The notes below the pieces were generated by a model, which had not been told where the DNA came from, ran no database searches, and saw nothing but the letters and a program-made list of their open reading frames with translations. The position numbers and the translations under genes are program-made. Source: Podospora bellae-mahoneyi (Eukaryota; Ascomycota; Sordariomycetes; Sordariales; Podosporaceae). From it: a DNA stretch of 64,000 nucleotides. The stretch spans positions 5,146,001 through 5,210,000 of the forward strand of contig NW_026946359.1 of assembly GCF_035222275.1 (NCBI RefSeq), given 5' to 3'. Every line of letters begins with the position of its first letter. Positions within the stretch are counted from its first letter, which is position 1. Below, one piece after another: positions 33,574 through 43,660 of the stretch.

Positions 33574-35951
33574 ATGACGGCTGTTGCGAGTCCCCCTAGC
33601 TTTCCAAACCTCAACCGACCGGGATGGATGAATGGAGGCCAGCTTCTTAACACGATCAATTCGGAAGATGCCAGAGGAGTGAACATGCCCATGCCTCGCA
33701 AAACTCTGCCGCGATCAAACTCGTCGTCGTCGGTCTCGTCGACGTCTTCCAACGGGTCGACATCCACCGTGACTTCCAATGCCAGTTCTCAAATGAACGG
33801 CGGTTCTGTGTCTTCCGCCGGCGACACGGGTGCGTGGCCAAACGGTGCATCACGCAAGAGGCCCCAGCAAAAGGGCCCATGGCCAAATCCCAAAACCGAA
33901 GGAACAAACGAATTTGCCAGAACATCATCGGTTCGACCACCCATGGCGAACGGGGTCAACGGTGCATCATCACTACAGCCACCACAATCGATACTAGCAA
34001 CACCACAGAATCAACTGATGGCTCCCAATGGACTCCCACGAGGCCCTGATGGTGCCGCTTCAGGCCGGCAACCTGTCCTTTACTTGCTTTCTCTCAACGG
34101 CAGCTTCGAACGCAAGACCATCTCGGTTCCCTATTACCCCGACACCCTGCGTATTGGACGGCAAACAAATAACAAGACGGTCCCAACACCTGTCAACGGA
34201 TTCTTTGATAGCAAAGTGCTATCCCGACAACATGCCGAGATCTGGGCCGACCCCAGCGGCAAGATTTTTATTCGGGATGTCAAGTCCTCCAACGGTACAT
34301 TTGTCAACGGGAGCCGGCTGTCGCCTGAAAATAGAGAATCCGAGCCACACGAACTGCAAACAGCTGACCACCTTGAACTTGGTATTGACATTGTTAGCGA
34401 AGATCAAAAGACCGTCGTTCATCATAAAGTCGCCGCCAAGGTTGAGCATGCCGGATTCATATCGCCGGCCAATAATGTGATGGAAATGAGCTTTGGAGAC
34501 CTGGACCCTTCCAACAATCCAATGATGCAGCTCAGCGGTGTTCCATTCCGAGGCCGACCAACAAATCAGTCAGCAACGGCAGGGAGTCGCGTATCTCCGA
34601 GTAACGCTGGAGTTGCAGGAAACCTAGCTCAACAGCGTCCATACCATTGGCAGAGCATCACCACAGAACACATAATCAAGAGGCTCCAGGCATGTTTGTT
34701 CCCGAGTTTGAGGGAAAGCTAATCATCGCTAACTTTTACTTGCAGACCGAGATTCGGAATGCGAGACAGCAACAAGCTGATATTGCTAGAACAGGCCAAT
34801 TCCTCAACGCTCTGCTATCCAAGGACGATGTCAAGAACTTGGACAAACCTGAAGCGCCAGAAGCCCCCAAGAGTTTTGTCAACGGAAATGTCTCTTTCCG
34901 ATCCGATGGCGGGAAAACGAGGTTTTCCGATCCGCCAGCGCCTCCCCCGTCCCAACCACTTCCAGAGAAACCAGATGCCGCTCGCCCTGGATCTTCCGAT
35001 GTTGCGTCGCTGAAGCGAGGCCCAATAGAGAAGCCCAAACTCGCAAACATCTCACCCATTCTTCCTGATAACACCAACAGCCTCCGCATTTCGCAACTCA
35101 CAGAACAGCTCAATAACGCCCAGAAGGCTCTTGACGAAACCAGCCAAAAAGCACGGGATTTGGAAGAAGAGTTGAACAGGGAGCGCGAGGCACGGTTAAT
35201 GGTCGAGGGTCAGATGCAGAAGATGAACGAGGAGAGTACGCATGTGAAGGTTAATGGCTCTGCGGGCATTCCTCTTGTCAATGGTCATTCTGAACTCGAC
35301 AAGGCCTTCAACCCCCCAGCGGAAACCCAAACACCAGCCGAAGTTGACCCGGTGACCGTCACCCCTGAACCAGGAAGTTACTCGCCGGTGGTCGATAAGA
35401 CCGCGGCTATGGTAGCAGCATACCAGGCTCAAATCGATACGATGGCCCAGCAAATGGCCAAAATGAAGGAGCACATGGAGAGCTACCGCGCTCGGGCTGA
35501 GAAGGCCGAGGCTGATAGAGACGCTGGCAGCAAAACATTGGCAGAACTGGTCCTCCAGATTCGCCAACGCGACGAGGAGGATAAGAAGCGGGCAGCGGAG
35601 AAGCAGTCACGGTCACGGTCTAGGGAGGCCAGACGACGTGGCCGGAGCCAAAGCCCAAGAGCCGAGGAAAAGCTGGAGCACACTACCAACGGTAGCGCGA
35701 CCAAACCCCACGCGCAGATTGACGGTGCGGCATCCGAAGCGGACGACGCTGAGGATATCTCGTCTGTATCGAGATCAGTCACAGTGAAGCCCAACTCGGT
35801 GGGCGCGTTGGCGGTGCAGGGTGATGGGCAGCGTCCTCTGGCGATAATACAAATACTACCGTACGCGACCGCGTTTGGGGTTGTGCTCTTTGGCATGGGG
35901 CTTATGGGGTACATCAACGATTGGCAGCTGCAGCCGCACCCAAACCGGTAG
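33574..35951 (+). CDS. pro45: STRIPAK subunit PRO45 / SLMAP homologue (FHA domain, tail-anchored)
   Basis: Two exons, 33574-34689 and 34746-35951, joined by a 56-base GC-AG intron (CAG then GCATGT, branch CTAAC); 773 residues. A Ser/Asn-rich N-terminus of about 160 residues is followed by an FHA domain near residues 165-275 with the phosphothreonine-binding pattern LRIGR, SRQHAEIW and SSNGTFVNG. Then come coiled coils (LTEQLNNAQKALDETSQ; QIDTMAQQMAKMKEHMESYR), an RS-like basic patch and a single hydrophobic C-terminal helix (ILPYATAFGVVLFGMGLMGY). This is the SLMAP layout, called PRO45 in Sordaria and HAM-4 in Neurospora. It is a STRIPAK subunit at the nuclear envelope, ER and mitochondria, needed for sexual development and hyphal fusion. 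No phase-compatible GT donor is available, so the GC donor is needed. Confidence 0.92.
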
Positions 35952-37923
35952 ATCAGGTTTGGGAGATGGCGGCGGCGCTGAGTCACACGACAAACAGTTT
36001 ACAAACCAACTTGACGACCACCACCCAAGGACAACCAAAAAAGACATGATGATTATGAGCAAGAAAAGACAAATTTACAACCACAAGAACAACATTTAAT
36101 CGCCTCTCGCCCACCACGCCCTACGTACCTATTTTCTGAGCTTTTTTGGGGGGAAGATGACGACGGAACGGAACTGGACTTCTTGAACCTGGGGTTTTCC
36201 TTTGTCACACAACAACATTTTTTGGAACGTATAAACTGGTACTCTTCGGCTTTTTATGTTTTTTTAACGTAGCGTTTACACCGACACAAACACGCACTCT
36301 CAACAGCGGGTTCGCAGCCTATCAACTTCTCTTTTTTCTCTCTGTTATAACTGCTTTTTTCTTGTTCTCCAATGAAAATCATTTTTATTCTGTACATGTA
36401 ACAACCTTTGAATTCTAGGCGTCTCGATTTTCTCGGCTTGTTGCAATCTATGTTTGGTGCTTCTCTTGGGGTGTTGTTGAATTTTGGGGATGGGTTGGGA
36501 TTGTACGGAGGGATGTATGAAGGAGTTGGTTGCTTGTTGAGCACTTGAAATTTGGAGCTTTTTACTTGGTGAGCTTGTGTGGTTTGTATTTGGATGTGTA
36601 GCGGGGGAAAGGGATAATGAAGGGTTATACTAGGACATGATGATTGGTTTGGGTTGGGTAGGGGTCTTTAACAAGAAAGGAATGGAATGGATGGTGTTAT
36701 TCTCTGGAAGCTGTGTGTGATGCGTGTAAACGTACGGTTTGCGTATGGTATGTGATTATGAGTATGTGTAACTTACCTACCTTGCTGCTGGCGCTTGGCT
36801 GAGGAGGCAGTAGGATAAGGGGAATGGGAGCGATGAATCATCTTTGAAAGGTTGTGTCTGTCTGTCTTGATGTTTTGGTGATAAGTGACCATGTCAAACG
36901 GCCTTGCCTCTGAGGGAATGGGACGGGGGCAACTCACCATAACTGCAATTACTGGTAACTATCCATCCGTAGGCGAATCGCTATAAACTGCAAACTTTTC
37001 TAAGGCGGCGGGAAAACATCTTTGTTGTTGTGCAAATTGACACAACAGCCATTAAACCTCCTCAAACGGGGTGTCAGATTTTTTTAAGCAAACGAGATTA
37101 GCCATAGCACGCTGTTGGAATGATCCAACAAATCCTGTTGCAAGCTGAGCTTACTTGGACCCCCCAACTGGCCAATCTTGGGGTGTGTGTGTGGCGTGTC
37201 GGTCAAGGTTGCTGTGCAGTTTGAGAGTTTCGGCAAAGGCTCGGATCACTTGACCATGAGAAAAGTGGGGACTTGGCGCGCTGGTAAATAAGTTTTTTGT
37301 TTTGGGCAAGATATGGCCGTTGTATTTAGCTTTTGACTTCATTGACCATGAGGCTGAGTTTTTAGGTATGTTGGGTTGTTTTTTGGGAAAGGCTACCAAT
37401 CTACGTATCTTGGCCGCAGACACACGAGTTTACGCGCATAATCTTGGTGCATATCGCAAGATGCCAACTTGTGTAGTAGCTCTTTCAAAGACATTCATTC
37501 TGAAGTAAGTAGATTGGCGAATGGTTTCGTCAGATATTCATTGTGGTATATCAACCGCGTAATAGTCTCACATCTCCGTTGTGCTTTTTTTCTCTCTTAA
37601 TTTCTTGTACACAGCTTGTTGAAGATGAGTGGTAAATCATCGCAGTTTCTGAGAAATATCAAGGCCAAGGAAACTGGTTTTTCGGCATATGTGGGGGACG
37701 GCTGCCTTTTAGAGTTGATGATGGGGTTCAGGTTTGGTGGCTCTGATATGTTGGCTTGTAATATGCTTGTGCCCATTCACAACCCAAAAAGAAACGGGTG
37801 GGGAAAAAAAAGAAGGCATGTGTGATCTCGCGGTCTGCTCAGAGGAGATGGTACTTACATATCCCCGTCACCGATCTCATCCACGTGTTGTCGTCACGCT
37901 CTGGCCCCGGCTGAGGAGCAGGG
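35952..37923. other. Intergenic, PRO45 3' flank
   Basis: T-rich 3' flank followed by sequence without supported genes. Open frames below 100 codons have no domain or splice support. Confidence 0.55.
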
Positions 37924-37924
37924 T

Positions 37925-38003
37925 GGGCAATAAGCCAAGTAATTACTTACTTGACATGCAAGCCAAGTCAGACCCTAAGCTTGACTTAACTTGGCTTATT
38001 GCC
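37925..38003. repeat. Short inverted repeat (79 bases), MITE-like
   Basis: The left arm GGCAATAAGCCAAGT and the right arm ACTTGGCTTATTGCC are perfect inverses of about 15 bases. The interior holds a further AAGCCAAGT copy. It could be a miniature inverted-repeat element or a hairpin-forming motif. No target duplication is obvious. Confidence 0.65.
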
Positions 38004-38159
38004 TACCTTGCCGAGGAGGTGAAACTTTTCTTTGCTACCAGAGCATGGTGTCGTCTGTCGAGGTCATTTCGGTACTGTAATATATGTGCTTGAAGAAAGC
38101 AAATTTGGTGCCGTTGGGTGTGGTGTGGCAGTATCGTGAATCGTAATATATACAAGGTG

Positions 38160-38430
38160 TGACAAGGGCTGGTGGGTATTAGGGTTTGGAATAGTAGTTC
38201 AATTCAGCTAATAATCTTTAATAGCCTCGAAGTCCTTAGTAAAAAACAAAAAAGAAGAGCTAGGAATATAAATAGATCCGAAGGATATATAGATATTTAT
38301 TATTAAATAATCCGTACCCTATAACTTTAACGATTATTAGAACCTTTAATAACCACGAGGTATTTAATTACCTACTTTACTTCTAACTACTAACTCTCGA
38401 CGTATAGATAGATAGTAGTTGGGCCGTAGT
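38160..38430. repeat. AT-rich, TpA-rich tract resembling a RIP-mutated repeat relic
   Basis: A sharp drop in GC compared with both flanks, many TA dinucleotides (TATAGATA, TTATTATTAAATAA) and few CA/TG. This is the footprint of repeat-induced point mutation in Sordariomycetes. No coding remnant is legible, so the original element cannot be named. Confidence 0.6.
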
Positions 38431-38439
38431 GTGGCCGGT

Positions 38440-38620
38440 TGGTCAGTCAACGTGTAACACAAGGAGTGTCGTCGTACCGCGTCGAGTTGGTCGTATTCCA
38501 AACGCCTGTAACTCCTAAACACCAGTACCGAACTCCTAAACGCCTAGGAGGTTGTGGCTCCTAAATTCCTGTAACTCCCAAACACCTGAAACGCCGAGTA
38601 CCGCAACCGGTAGGTGTCTT
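38440..38620. repeat. Cluster of degenerate AACTCCTAAACGCC-type short repeats
   Basis: Several copies of a roughly 14-base unit (AACTCCTAAACACC, AACTCCTAAACGCC, AACTCCCAAACACC, and GGCTCCTAAATTCC) directly follow the AT-rich tract. Possibly part of the same repeated element; family unknown. Confidence 0.55.
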
Positions 38621-38680
38621 GTCTTCGGGTGGAAAGGTCCTCCGAAGCCAAGCGGAGTGTGACTGCTGAGTGGCCGAAAC

Positions 38681-39247
38681 CTAGATAGCAAGCCATGTTA
38701 GTTCACATGCTGGTTGTGCAAGACTTTGAGATTGTCTGAGCAGACCGCTTGACCATGAGGCCTTATTTGTTGGTGGAGTACTCGGCCAGATTTGGACTGA
38801 TAACCTGCCATTCTTGGAGAGCCACAGAGTGTGATAAGTGCGAGTTGGTTTAGGCCATATTTTTGAAGACTGAAAACAATCGTATTGCGTCGTGTAGAAT
38901 TGGCAAGTGAAAGTAAAAGGCGATCTTTTCTCGGCTATGGACTTGGTGAAATGATGTTGAAGGAGTGACGCGGTCGATGCGTGATACTCAAACCTCCTGC
39001 CAAAACAGAAAACCTGGGTGTTGAGATCATGGGTGAAGCAGCAGAGCGCACGATAGCTCTGCCCTAGAAAATCCATACCATTGTTTCTATCTCCAATGAT
39101 TCCTGTATCACACATGTTTTTTTCTGGTACCTGCAGAGTGCAGAGGATGGATAACGTCAAAAGTCGGAGCATGTGCTCCGTGTTGGAAGTCAACGATCGG
39201 AAAGCCTCCAATCGAAAAATTACAGTCATGAATTTTCGACCATCCAT
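38681..39247 (-). CDS. Doubtful small gene, possibly secreted
   Basis: An uninterrupted 188-codon frame with no recognised domain. An internal methionine begins MLRLLTLSILCTLQ, a signal-peptide-like stretch, followed by scattered Cys. A possible short intron lies near 38990-39010. It sits next to the AT-rich relic and has no neighbour context. It may be a chance frame. Confidence 0.25.
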   Translation of the reverse strand: MDGRKFMTVIFRLEAFRSLTSNTEHMLRLLTLSILCTLQVPEKNMCDTGIIGDRNNGMDFLGQSYRALCCFTHDLNTQVFCFGRRFEYHASTASLLQHHFTKSIAEKRSPFTFTCQFYTTQYDCFQSSKIWPKPTRTYHTLWLSKNGRLSVQIWPSTPPTNKASWSSGLLRQSQSLAQPACELTWLAI

Positions 39248-39487
39248 CTAGTGCAACGCTCTCAAAACAATCAGTCGTTGTTGTTCAAACATAGAATGGA
39301 CGTGATATCGTGTGGCTAGAGGATGTTGAATGGCTGCTGATCTTGGCTCAAAGCCCAGCTGGTGTGATGTGTAGTACCCAGGTAGGTTAGCTTTTTGGTA
39401 CTTATCACAAAACTGAAAATCTGCTGGGGATGAGGGATGGTTTGGTACCGAATCCGCCTTGGAAAGCAAGCTCGTGGATGGCGTAAC

Positions 39488-39510
39488 AAAAAAAAAAAAA
39501 AAAAAAAAAA
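39488..39510. repeat. Poly-A run of 23
   Basis: An uninterrupted A-run in non-coding DNA with no recognisable retroposon body upstream. Confidence 0.85.
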
Positions 39511-40253
39511 GGACCGCCTTGGGACTCTGTGGTGATTGGTGGCCAGGTTCAGAGAAGGGCGGGCGGTTTATGGTGCGAAAGTGCTGGACAGAGTTTAGTA
39601 TGGGGTGTGATGGGAGAAGCTGAAGTTGTAATATTCATTGTTGACATCCGAGCCTAAGTACCTGTAGTGTCAAATTGTTAATGATAGGTAAATTGGATCG
39701 TTCTTCTTCCCATCGTGCCTTCCTCTTTCAGACCGGGGTCAGGCATCCATATCTATCACCCTCAGAAGGCACGGCTCAGCAAACTGTTGCCCACCATGTC
39801 ACCCACCTTCTTCAATTCTCACTCAAAATGTATTTCTCACTTTGACCTTCACTCTTACCTCTCTCTGACCACTCAACTCATCATATCTCACCTCTCAGCC
39901 CTCACTCTTTACGCAAGACACTTACTTCTCAAGCTCATATTTCCTCAATCTTCACTCACTCGCAAGACTCGCAACTTACACGCACATTGTCTCACAACCA
40001 ATCCGAAAATGGGCATTGTACTAGATCAACAACATTGTTTATTCCAAAAAAAAAAAAGGTGTTCGAACGTGAACACTATTGAAACGCACTTTGAAGGGTT
40101 TTTTTTTTGGTATTTTTAAGATTTACGAGCTTTTTTTGTGATTTTCGCTTTTTCTCTACAAAACACCAGTTGACACACACAACCCGACAGATATCACCCC
40201 TTCAAAAAAACAGGCACTGTATGTTGTTCTACACCAAAGTTCCTGTTTCCGAC

Positions 40254-40940
40254 TCAGTCAAGATTGATCTTGAACCTACCCTGTTGCTCGTACCGCCTCT
40301 CGCACTCCCCGCACTTCACATGCACGCGGCAATGGGAGCACTTGTGCTCGTGCCCGGAGTTGTAGTACTCGCAACCGCAGCACGTCCACACCTGTTTGTC
40401 CTGCGCCGCACCTTTGTTTTTCGTGTGCCTCTCGCCGAAGTTGTCCAGCCAGGCCTGGCCGGTGACAAAGTTCTCGAGTCGAATCTCGCCGTCGAGCCAC
40501 TCCTTTTCCTGCTCGGCGTAAGCGCGGGCATGAGAGGTTTCGTGGTCGATTCTGGCTTGTTCGAAACGAGCATTGCACCAGTTGCGGCGGGCGTGGAGCT
40601 CGGCGAGCGAAGGCCCAACGATTTTTATGGTGGTTTTGCGCGGGAACGTGGGGGTGTCGGCCGTGGTGTCCCACGACTGGATTGAGTTAGTACTCGGAAG
40701 GTTTTGTCGGCGTGGTGGAAGGATTCGCTCATTACCTGCTGCCAAAACTGTCCGTTTGGAAAAGCTAAGAGCAAGGAGGCTACCGCCCTGATGGGAGTCA
40801 GGGGTAATAGTGGACTCGGAGGAGGGAGAATTGTTGGCGTTGGACGCTGGGAGGCCGTGGTGAATGACGGTAGAGCAAGAGCTCCCGTGGGAGGGGTCTG
40901 ACTCCTCGTCAGACAGCCACAAAGAGTTGTTGGAAGCCAT
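40254..40940 (-). CDS. Orphan protein with C-terminal zinc ribbon
   Basis: Single exon of 228 residues with no family I recognise. The N-terminal half is Ser/Asn-rich and disordered. A charged helical middle (LAELHARRNWCNARFEQAR) leads to a C-terminal Cys/His block: VWTCCGCEYYNSGHEHKC, then SHCRVHVKCGEC and ERRYEQQG. Four CxxC-like pairs suggest one or two zinc sites of zinc-ribbon or RanBP2-like type. A 59-base segment near 40682-40740 looks like an intron (GTAATG ... CTAAC ... CAG), but removing it would put the Cys block out of frame, so I keep the unspliced model. The Cys block keeps an ORF with codon structure; function unknown. Confidence 0.65.
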   Translation of the reverse strand: MASNNSLWLSDEESDPSHGSSCSTVIHHGLPASNANNSPSSESTITPDSHQGGSLLALSFSKRTVLAAGNERILPPRRQNLPSTNSIQSWDTTADTPTFPRKTTIKIVGPSLAELHARRNWCNARFEQARIDHETSHARAYAEQEKEWLDGEIRLENFVTGQAWLDNFGERHTKNKGAAQDKQVWTCCGCEYYNSGHEHKCSHCRVHVKCGECERRYEQQGRFKINLD

Positions 40941-42680
40941 GTTTAAAGTCTGGCAAGATGGTGGAAGGGCGAGTTGTTAGTAGTGGTCGAAGAGTGCAGA
41001 AAAGAGTTTGAGGTACTGGGTCGAGGCGGAACTCGAAGATGTAGTCAGTTTGCTCAGCTTTCACACTCGATGTCTATCAGAATGGCGGTGGGAAAATTCT
41101 TCGTCTGACCGCAGGCGCCTTCCACTCTGCTTAAATACCTCGATTGGGGATGGGAGTTGCGTTACAAAACGAGTGCTGATATCTGAACATTGGTGTTGTT
41201 CTGTGCGCTCAGGAGCTGTTCTTCTGCGAACAATGAACAAAGAACCGACAATGTTGTTGTCATTGAAGCAGCTGTCATGTAAGCGTCCTGGATACCAACT
41301 CTTTTTTCAAACCATGCATTGTTTCCAAAAGTTAGAAATCATCACTCCAATCTTAACACTCACTTGCTGGGTCCCCTTGCCTAGGTGCAACTCATCGTGT
41401 GCACTCAAGAATTGAAACCCAGCCTTCAAACTAGCATCATGTTTTAGATATGGGAATTTGCTTTTGGAAATCAGACAGCAAATGTCTAAAAGATATATCC
41501 TGTCTTGATGCCACCTTGAGTCGATGCAACCGTCTTATGATGGATTTCGAGTGTGTAAGAATCAACTAAAATTGCGGTCAACGGTATAACGAGCGGTAGG
41601 AGACCAGTTCGGGTTTCATGAAGTAATATATACACTAGGTTTCTGTCGCGTATAGCTAGCTATTCTTCCTCCACGAAGGGAATGTTGTCTTGAGCCCCTG
41701 AACCCCTGAATCCTCAAGTACCACCGGGCTGGATAAACGCTGCAATCTTTCAGATTCATATCATAATGATACTGATAGACGAAGGCACAGTAAACAATGA
41801 ACCAGCAACGAGGAAACCGGTGAGGAAGCTGGGCCAATGTCGGTTAAAATACAAGTGATGACTGCTGCCCAATGGTCCCGGCACCGGGCAAACCACCCCA
41901 AATCAAACATGGGCATGTTTAACCAAGCCAAGTCAAACAGGCAACATACATCAAACGCTTTCCATCGTGCTTACTTAACCCACGTGCATATTAGTCAGGG
42001 TAGTAAGCCGGCTATAACAGTGGTCTATTGAGCCTCATCATGCAGGTCCTTACTGAGCATAGGGGGAGGATAGTCCTGATCAAAATGGGGCCCACTCTTG
42101 GCCGTTCAATAAGGGGATAGTGGAGATGAAGTCCTGGTATGAGTACTGTGTAGAGAAACAAGAATCAGTCATTGCTCTACCATTATAAGAGCAATCGAGG
42201 CACGGTGGAAACAGAAAACGCCTTCAATTCAATCAAGACTCCTGCCTTTTCCATCCGATACATTATAGGAATGCTCGTTCATTAATAGAGAGCGAGAACC
42301 AGAGTCGAGACTGTTCTGGTGGCCTCGTCTGTTCAACAAGGAAGGTGATTCTTGTGGGTGGATGTCTCTGTAAGCTGACGAGGAATGTTGAGTAATACTC
42401 CAGGACTGAAACTCCACTACACAACTGCGGTGAAGTAAGTGAAGTAAGACTTGGTTGTAACATTCCAAGACCTCCAAGACTGATACTCCACTCGAGGCTA
42501 AGGTACTCAACCCTTGGTAGCATCATCTGCTGTGGGTATTGAAATGGTCGCCGTCGAAGTCTTCGATATCTATAAGTACCTGCCTCTGGTCAGCATGTTG
42601 GGAAGATCAGAAGCATCATCCGCATCTCGACGCCAAACATTTTATCCATTTCTCCCTCCATCACAGCATCCCCCATCAAA
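40941..42680. other. Intergenic between divergent genes
   Basis: No gene supported. Near 41908-41948 there is a palindrome (AACATGGGCATGTT) followed by AACCAAGCCAAGTCAAAC, which shares AAGCCAAGT with the inverted repeat at 37.9 kb. Confidence 0.55.
42571..42578 (+). promoter_or_regulatory. TATA-like element
   Basis: TATAAGTA lies 110 bases before the start of the six-Cys secreted protein, in a plausible place for a core promoter. Confidence 0.35.
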
Positions 42681-43281
42681 ATGGTTGCCCTCTCCCTCAT
42701 GACTCTCGCCACACTCCTGGGCTCTGCCCTGGCGAACCCTGTGCCGGTCCCATCTTTTGATGTTGAGATCCCGGCCGCCAATGCTTCCGAGGTGGACAAG
42801 CGCCAGGCTGCAGAGGGAGTCTACCTTTTGAACTGCGGCCCTCCCTCCAACCCGAATACATACCACCCTGTTGTTGTGAGTCTACTCCCGCCCCTGAACA
42901 ATCGCGGCATCACAGAAAAGCTGACCAAGCCCTTTACCCAGTACTGCCCCGACATCTCCAACTGTGGCCGCATCCCCTCCTACAACAATCTCTGCTACGG
43001 CCCCACCAAGTGGGAGACTTCCACTGGCTCTTGCAGATTTCCGACCGGCGTCACTTTCACCTGGAATATTGTGGCCAACGCCCAGGAGTTCCCCTACTTT
43101 GCCGTAGTTGGGTACGTAGTTTCTTTCCCAGAAAAGACTGCCAAACAGTTACTAATCCCTGGTTTCTAGGAGTGGGAACAATGGACGCCCGCGCCCTTTC
43201 ACCATCCGCAAGGATAACCAGGGTGTTTTGTATAGGGATGGTCAGGGATACGACTGCAGAGCCATTTATGTTGCTGTGTAG
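42681..43281 (+). CDS. Small secreted six-cysteine protein
   Basis: Three exons (42681-42875, 42942-43111, 43170-43281) give 158 residues. Intron 1 (66 bases, GTGAGT, branch CTGAC) is in frame and would be missed without its splice signals. A signal peptide (MVALSLMTLATLLGSALA) precedes a pro-region ending in the Kex2-type site DKR. The mature part holds six Cys (NCGPP, YCPDISNC, NLCYG, SCRFP, YDCRA), fitting three disulfides, and a beta-like stretch FPTGVTFTWNIVAN. Small size, secretion, Kex2 processing and paired Cys are the pattern of fungal effector-like or antimicrobial proteins. I know no named family for it; that role is inference. Confidence 0.8.
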
Positions 43282-43660
43282 GTTGTAGGAACTGTTTGTG
43301 GGCAGTAGATAGATGCTTTGCTGGTTGTTGGTGAGGACTTCGTTCGTTTCTACTGGTTCCCACCAAAGTCAATATCAAAGCAAATACGTAGTTCAAATCG
43401 TGTGCTGTGCATCATGAAAGATCCAAAGACACCTTCCCCACCCAAGCCTGCCAAGACACAGACCCCTGTCGCTCAGTCATCACTTTCTCTCCGCACCCTC
43501 GGCGCTCAAGTTTTATCTGATCATCTGATAAGATCATTGCTGAGCAAGCAGGCAACACCCCTCATTTCGCTCATCAACATCATTCATTATTACCGTTCCA
43601 CTGCATCCGGATCCTTATTCTTATCATCAATCCATCTTTCCCCTCCTGTGGAAGGGAACG
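43282..43660. promoter_or_regulatory. Upstream region of ferric reductase
   Basis: Pyrimidine-rich before the start codon. GATAAG/CTTATC-like motifs (TCTGATAAGATC near 43525, TTCTTATC near 43618) are GATA-factor type sites; in fungi, iron genes are often under SRE-type GATA repressors. The regulatory link is inference. Confidence 0.4.

Noticed and set aside
39488-39510. Poly-A run as a retroposon tail
   Set aside because: No upstream element body, target duplication or coding remnant is visible.
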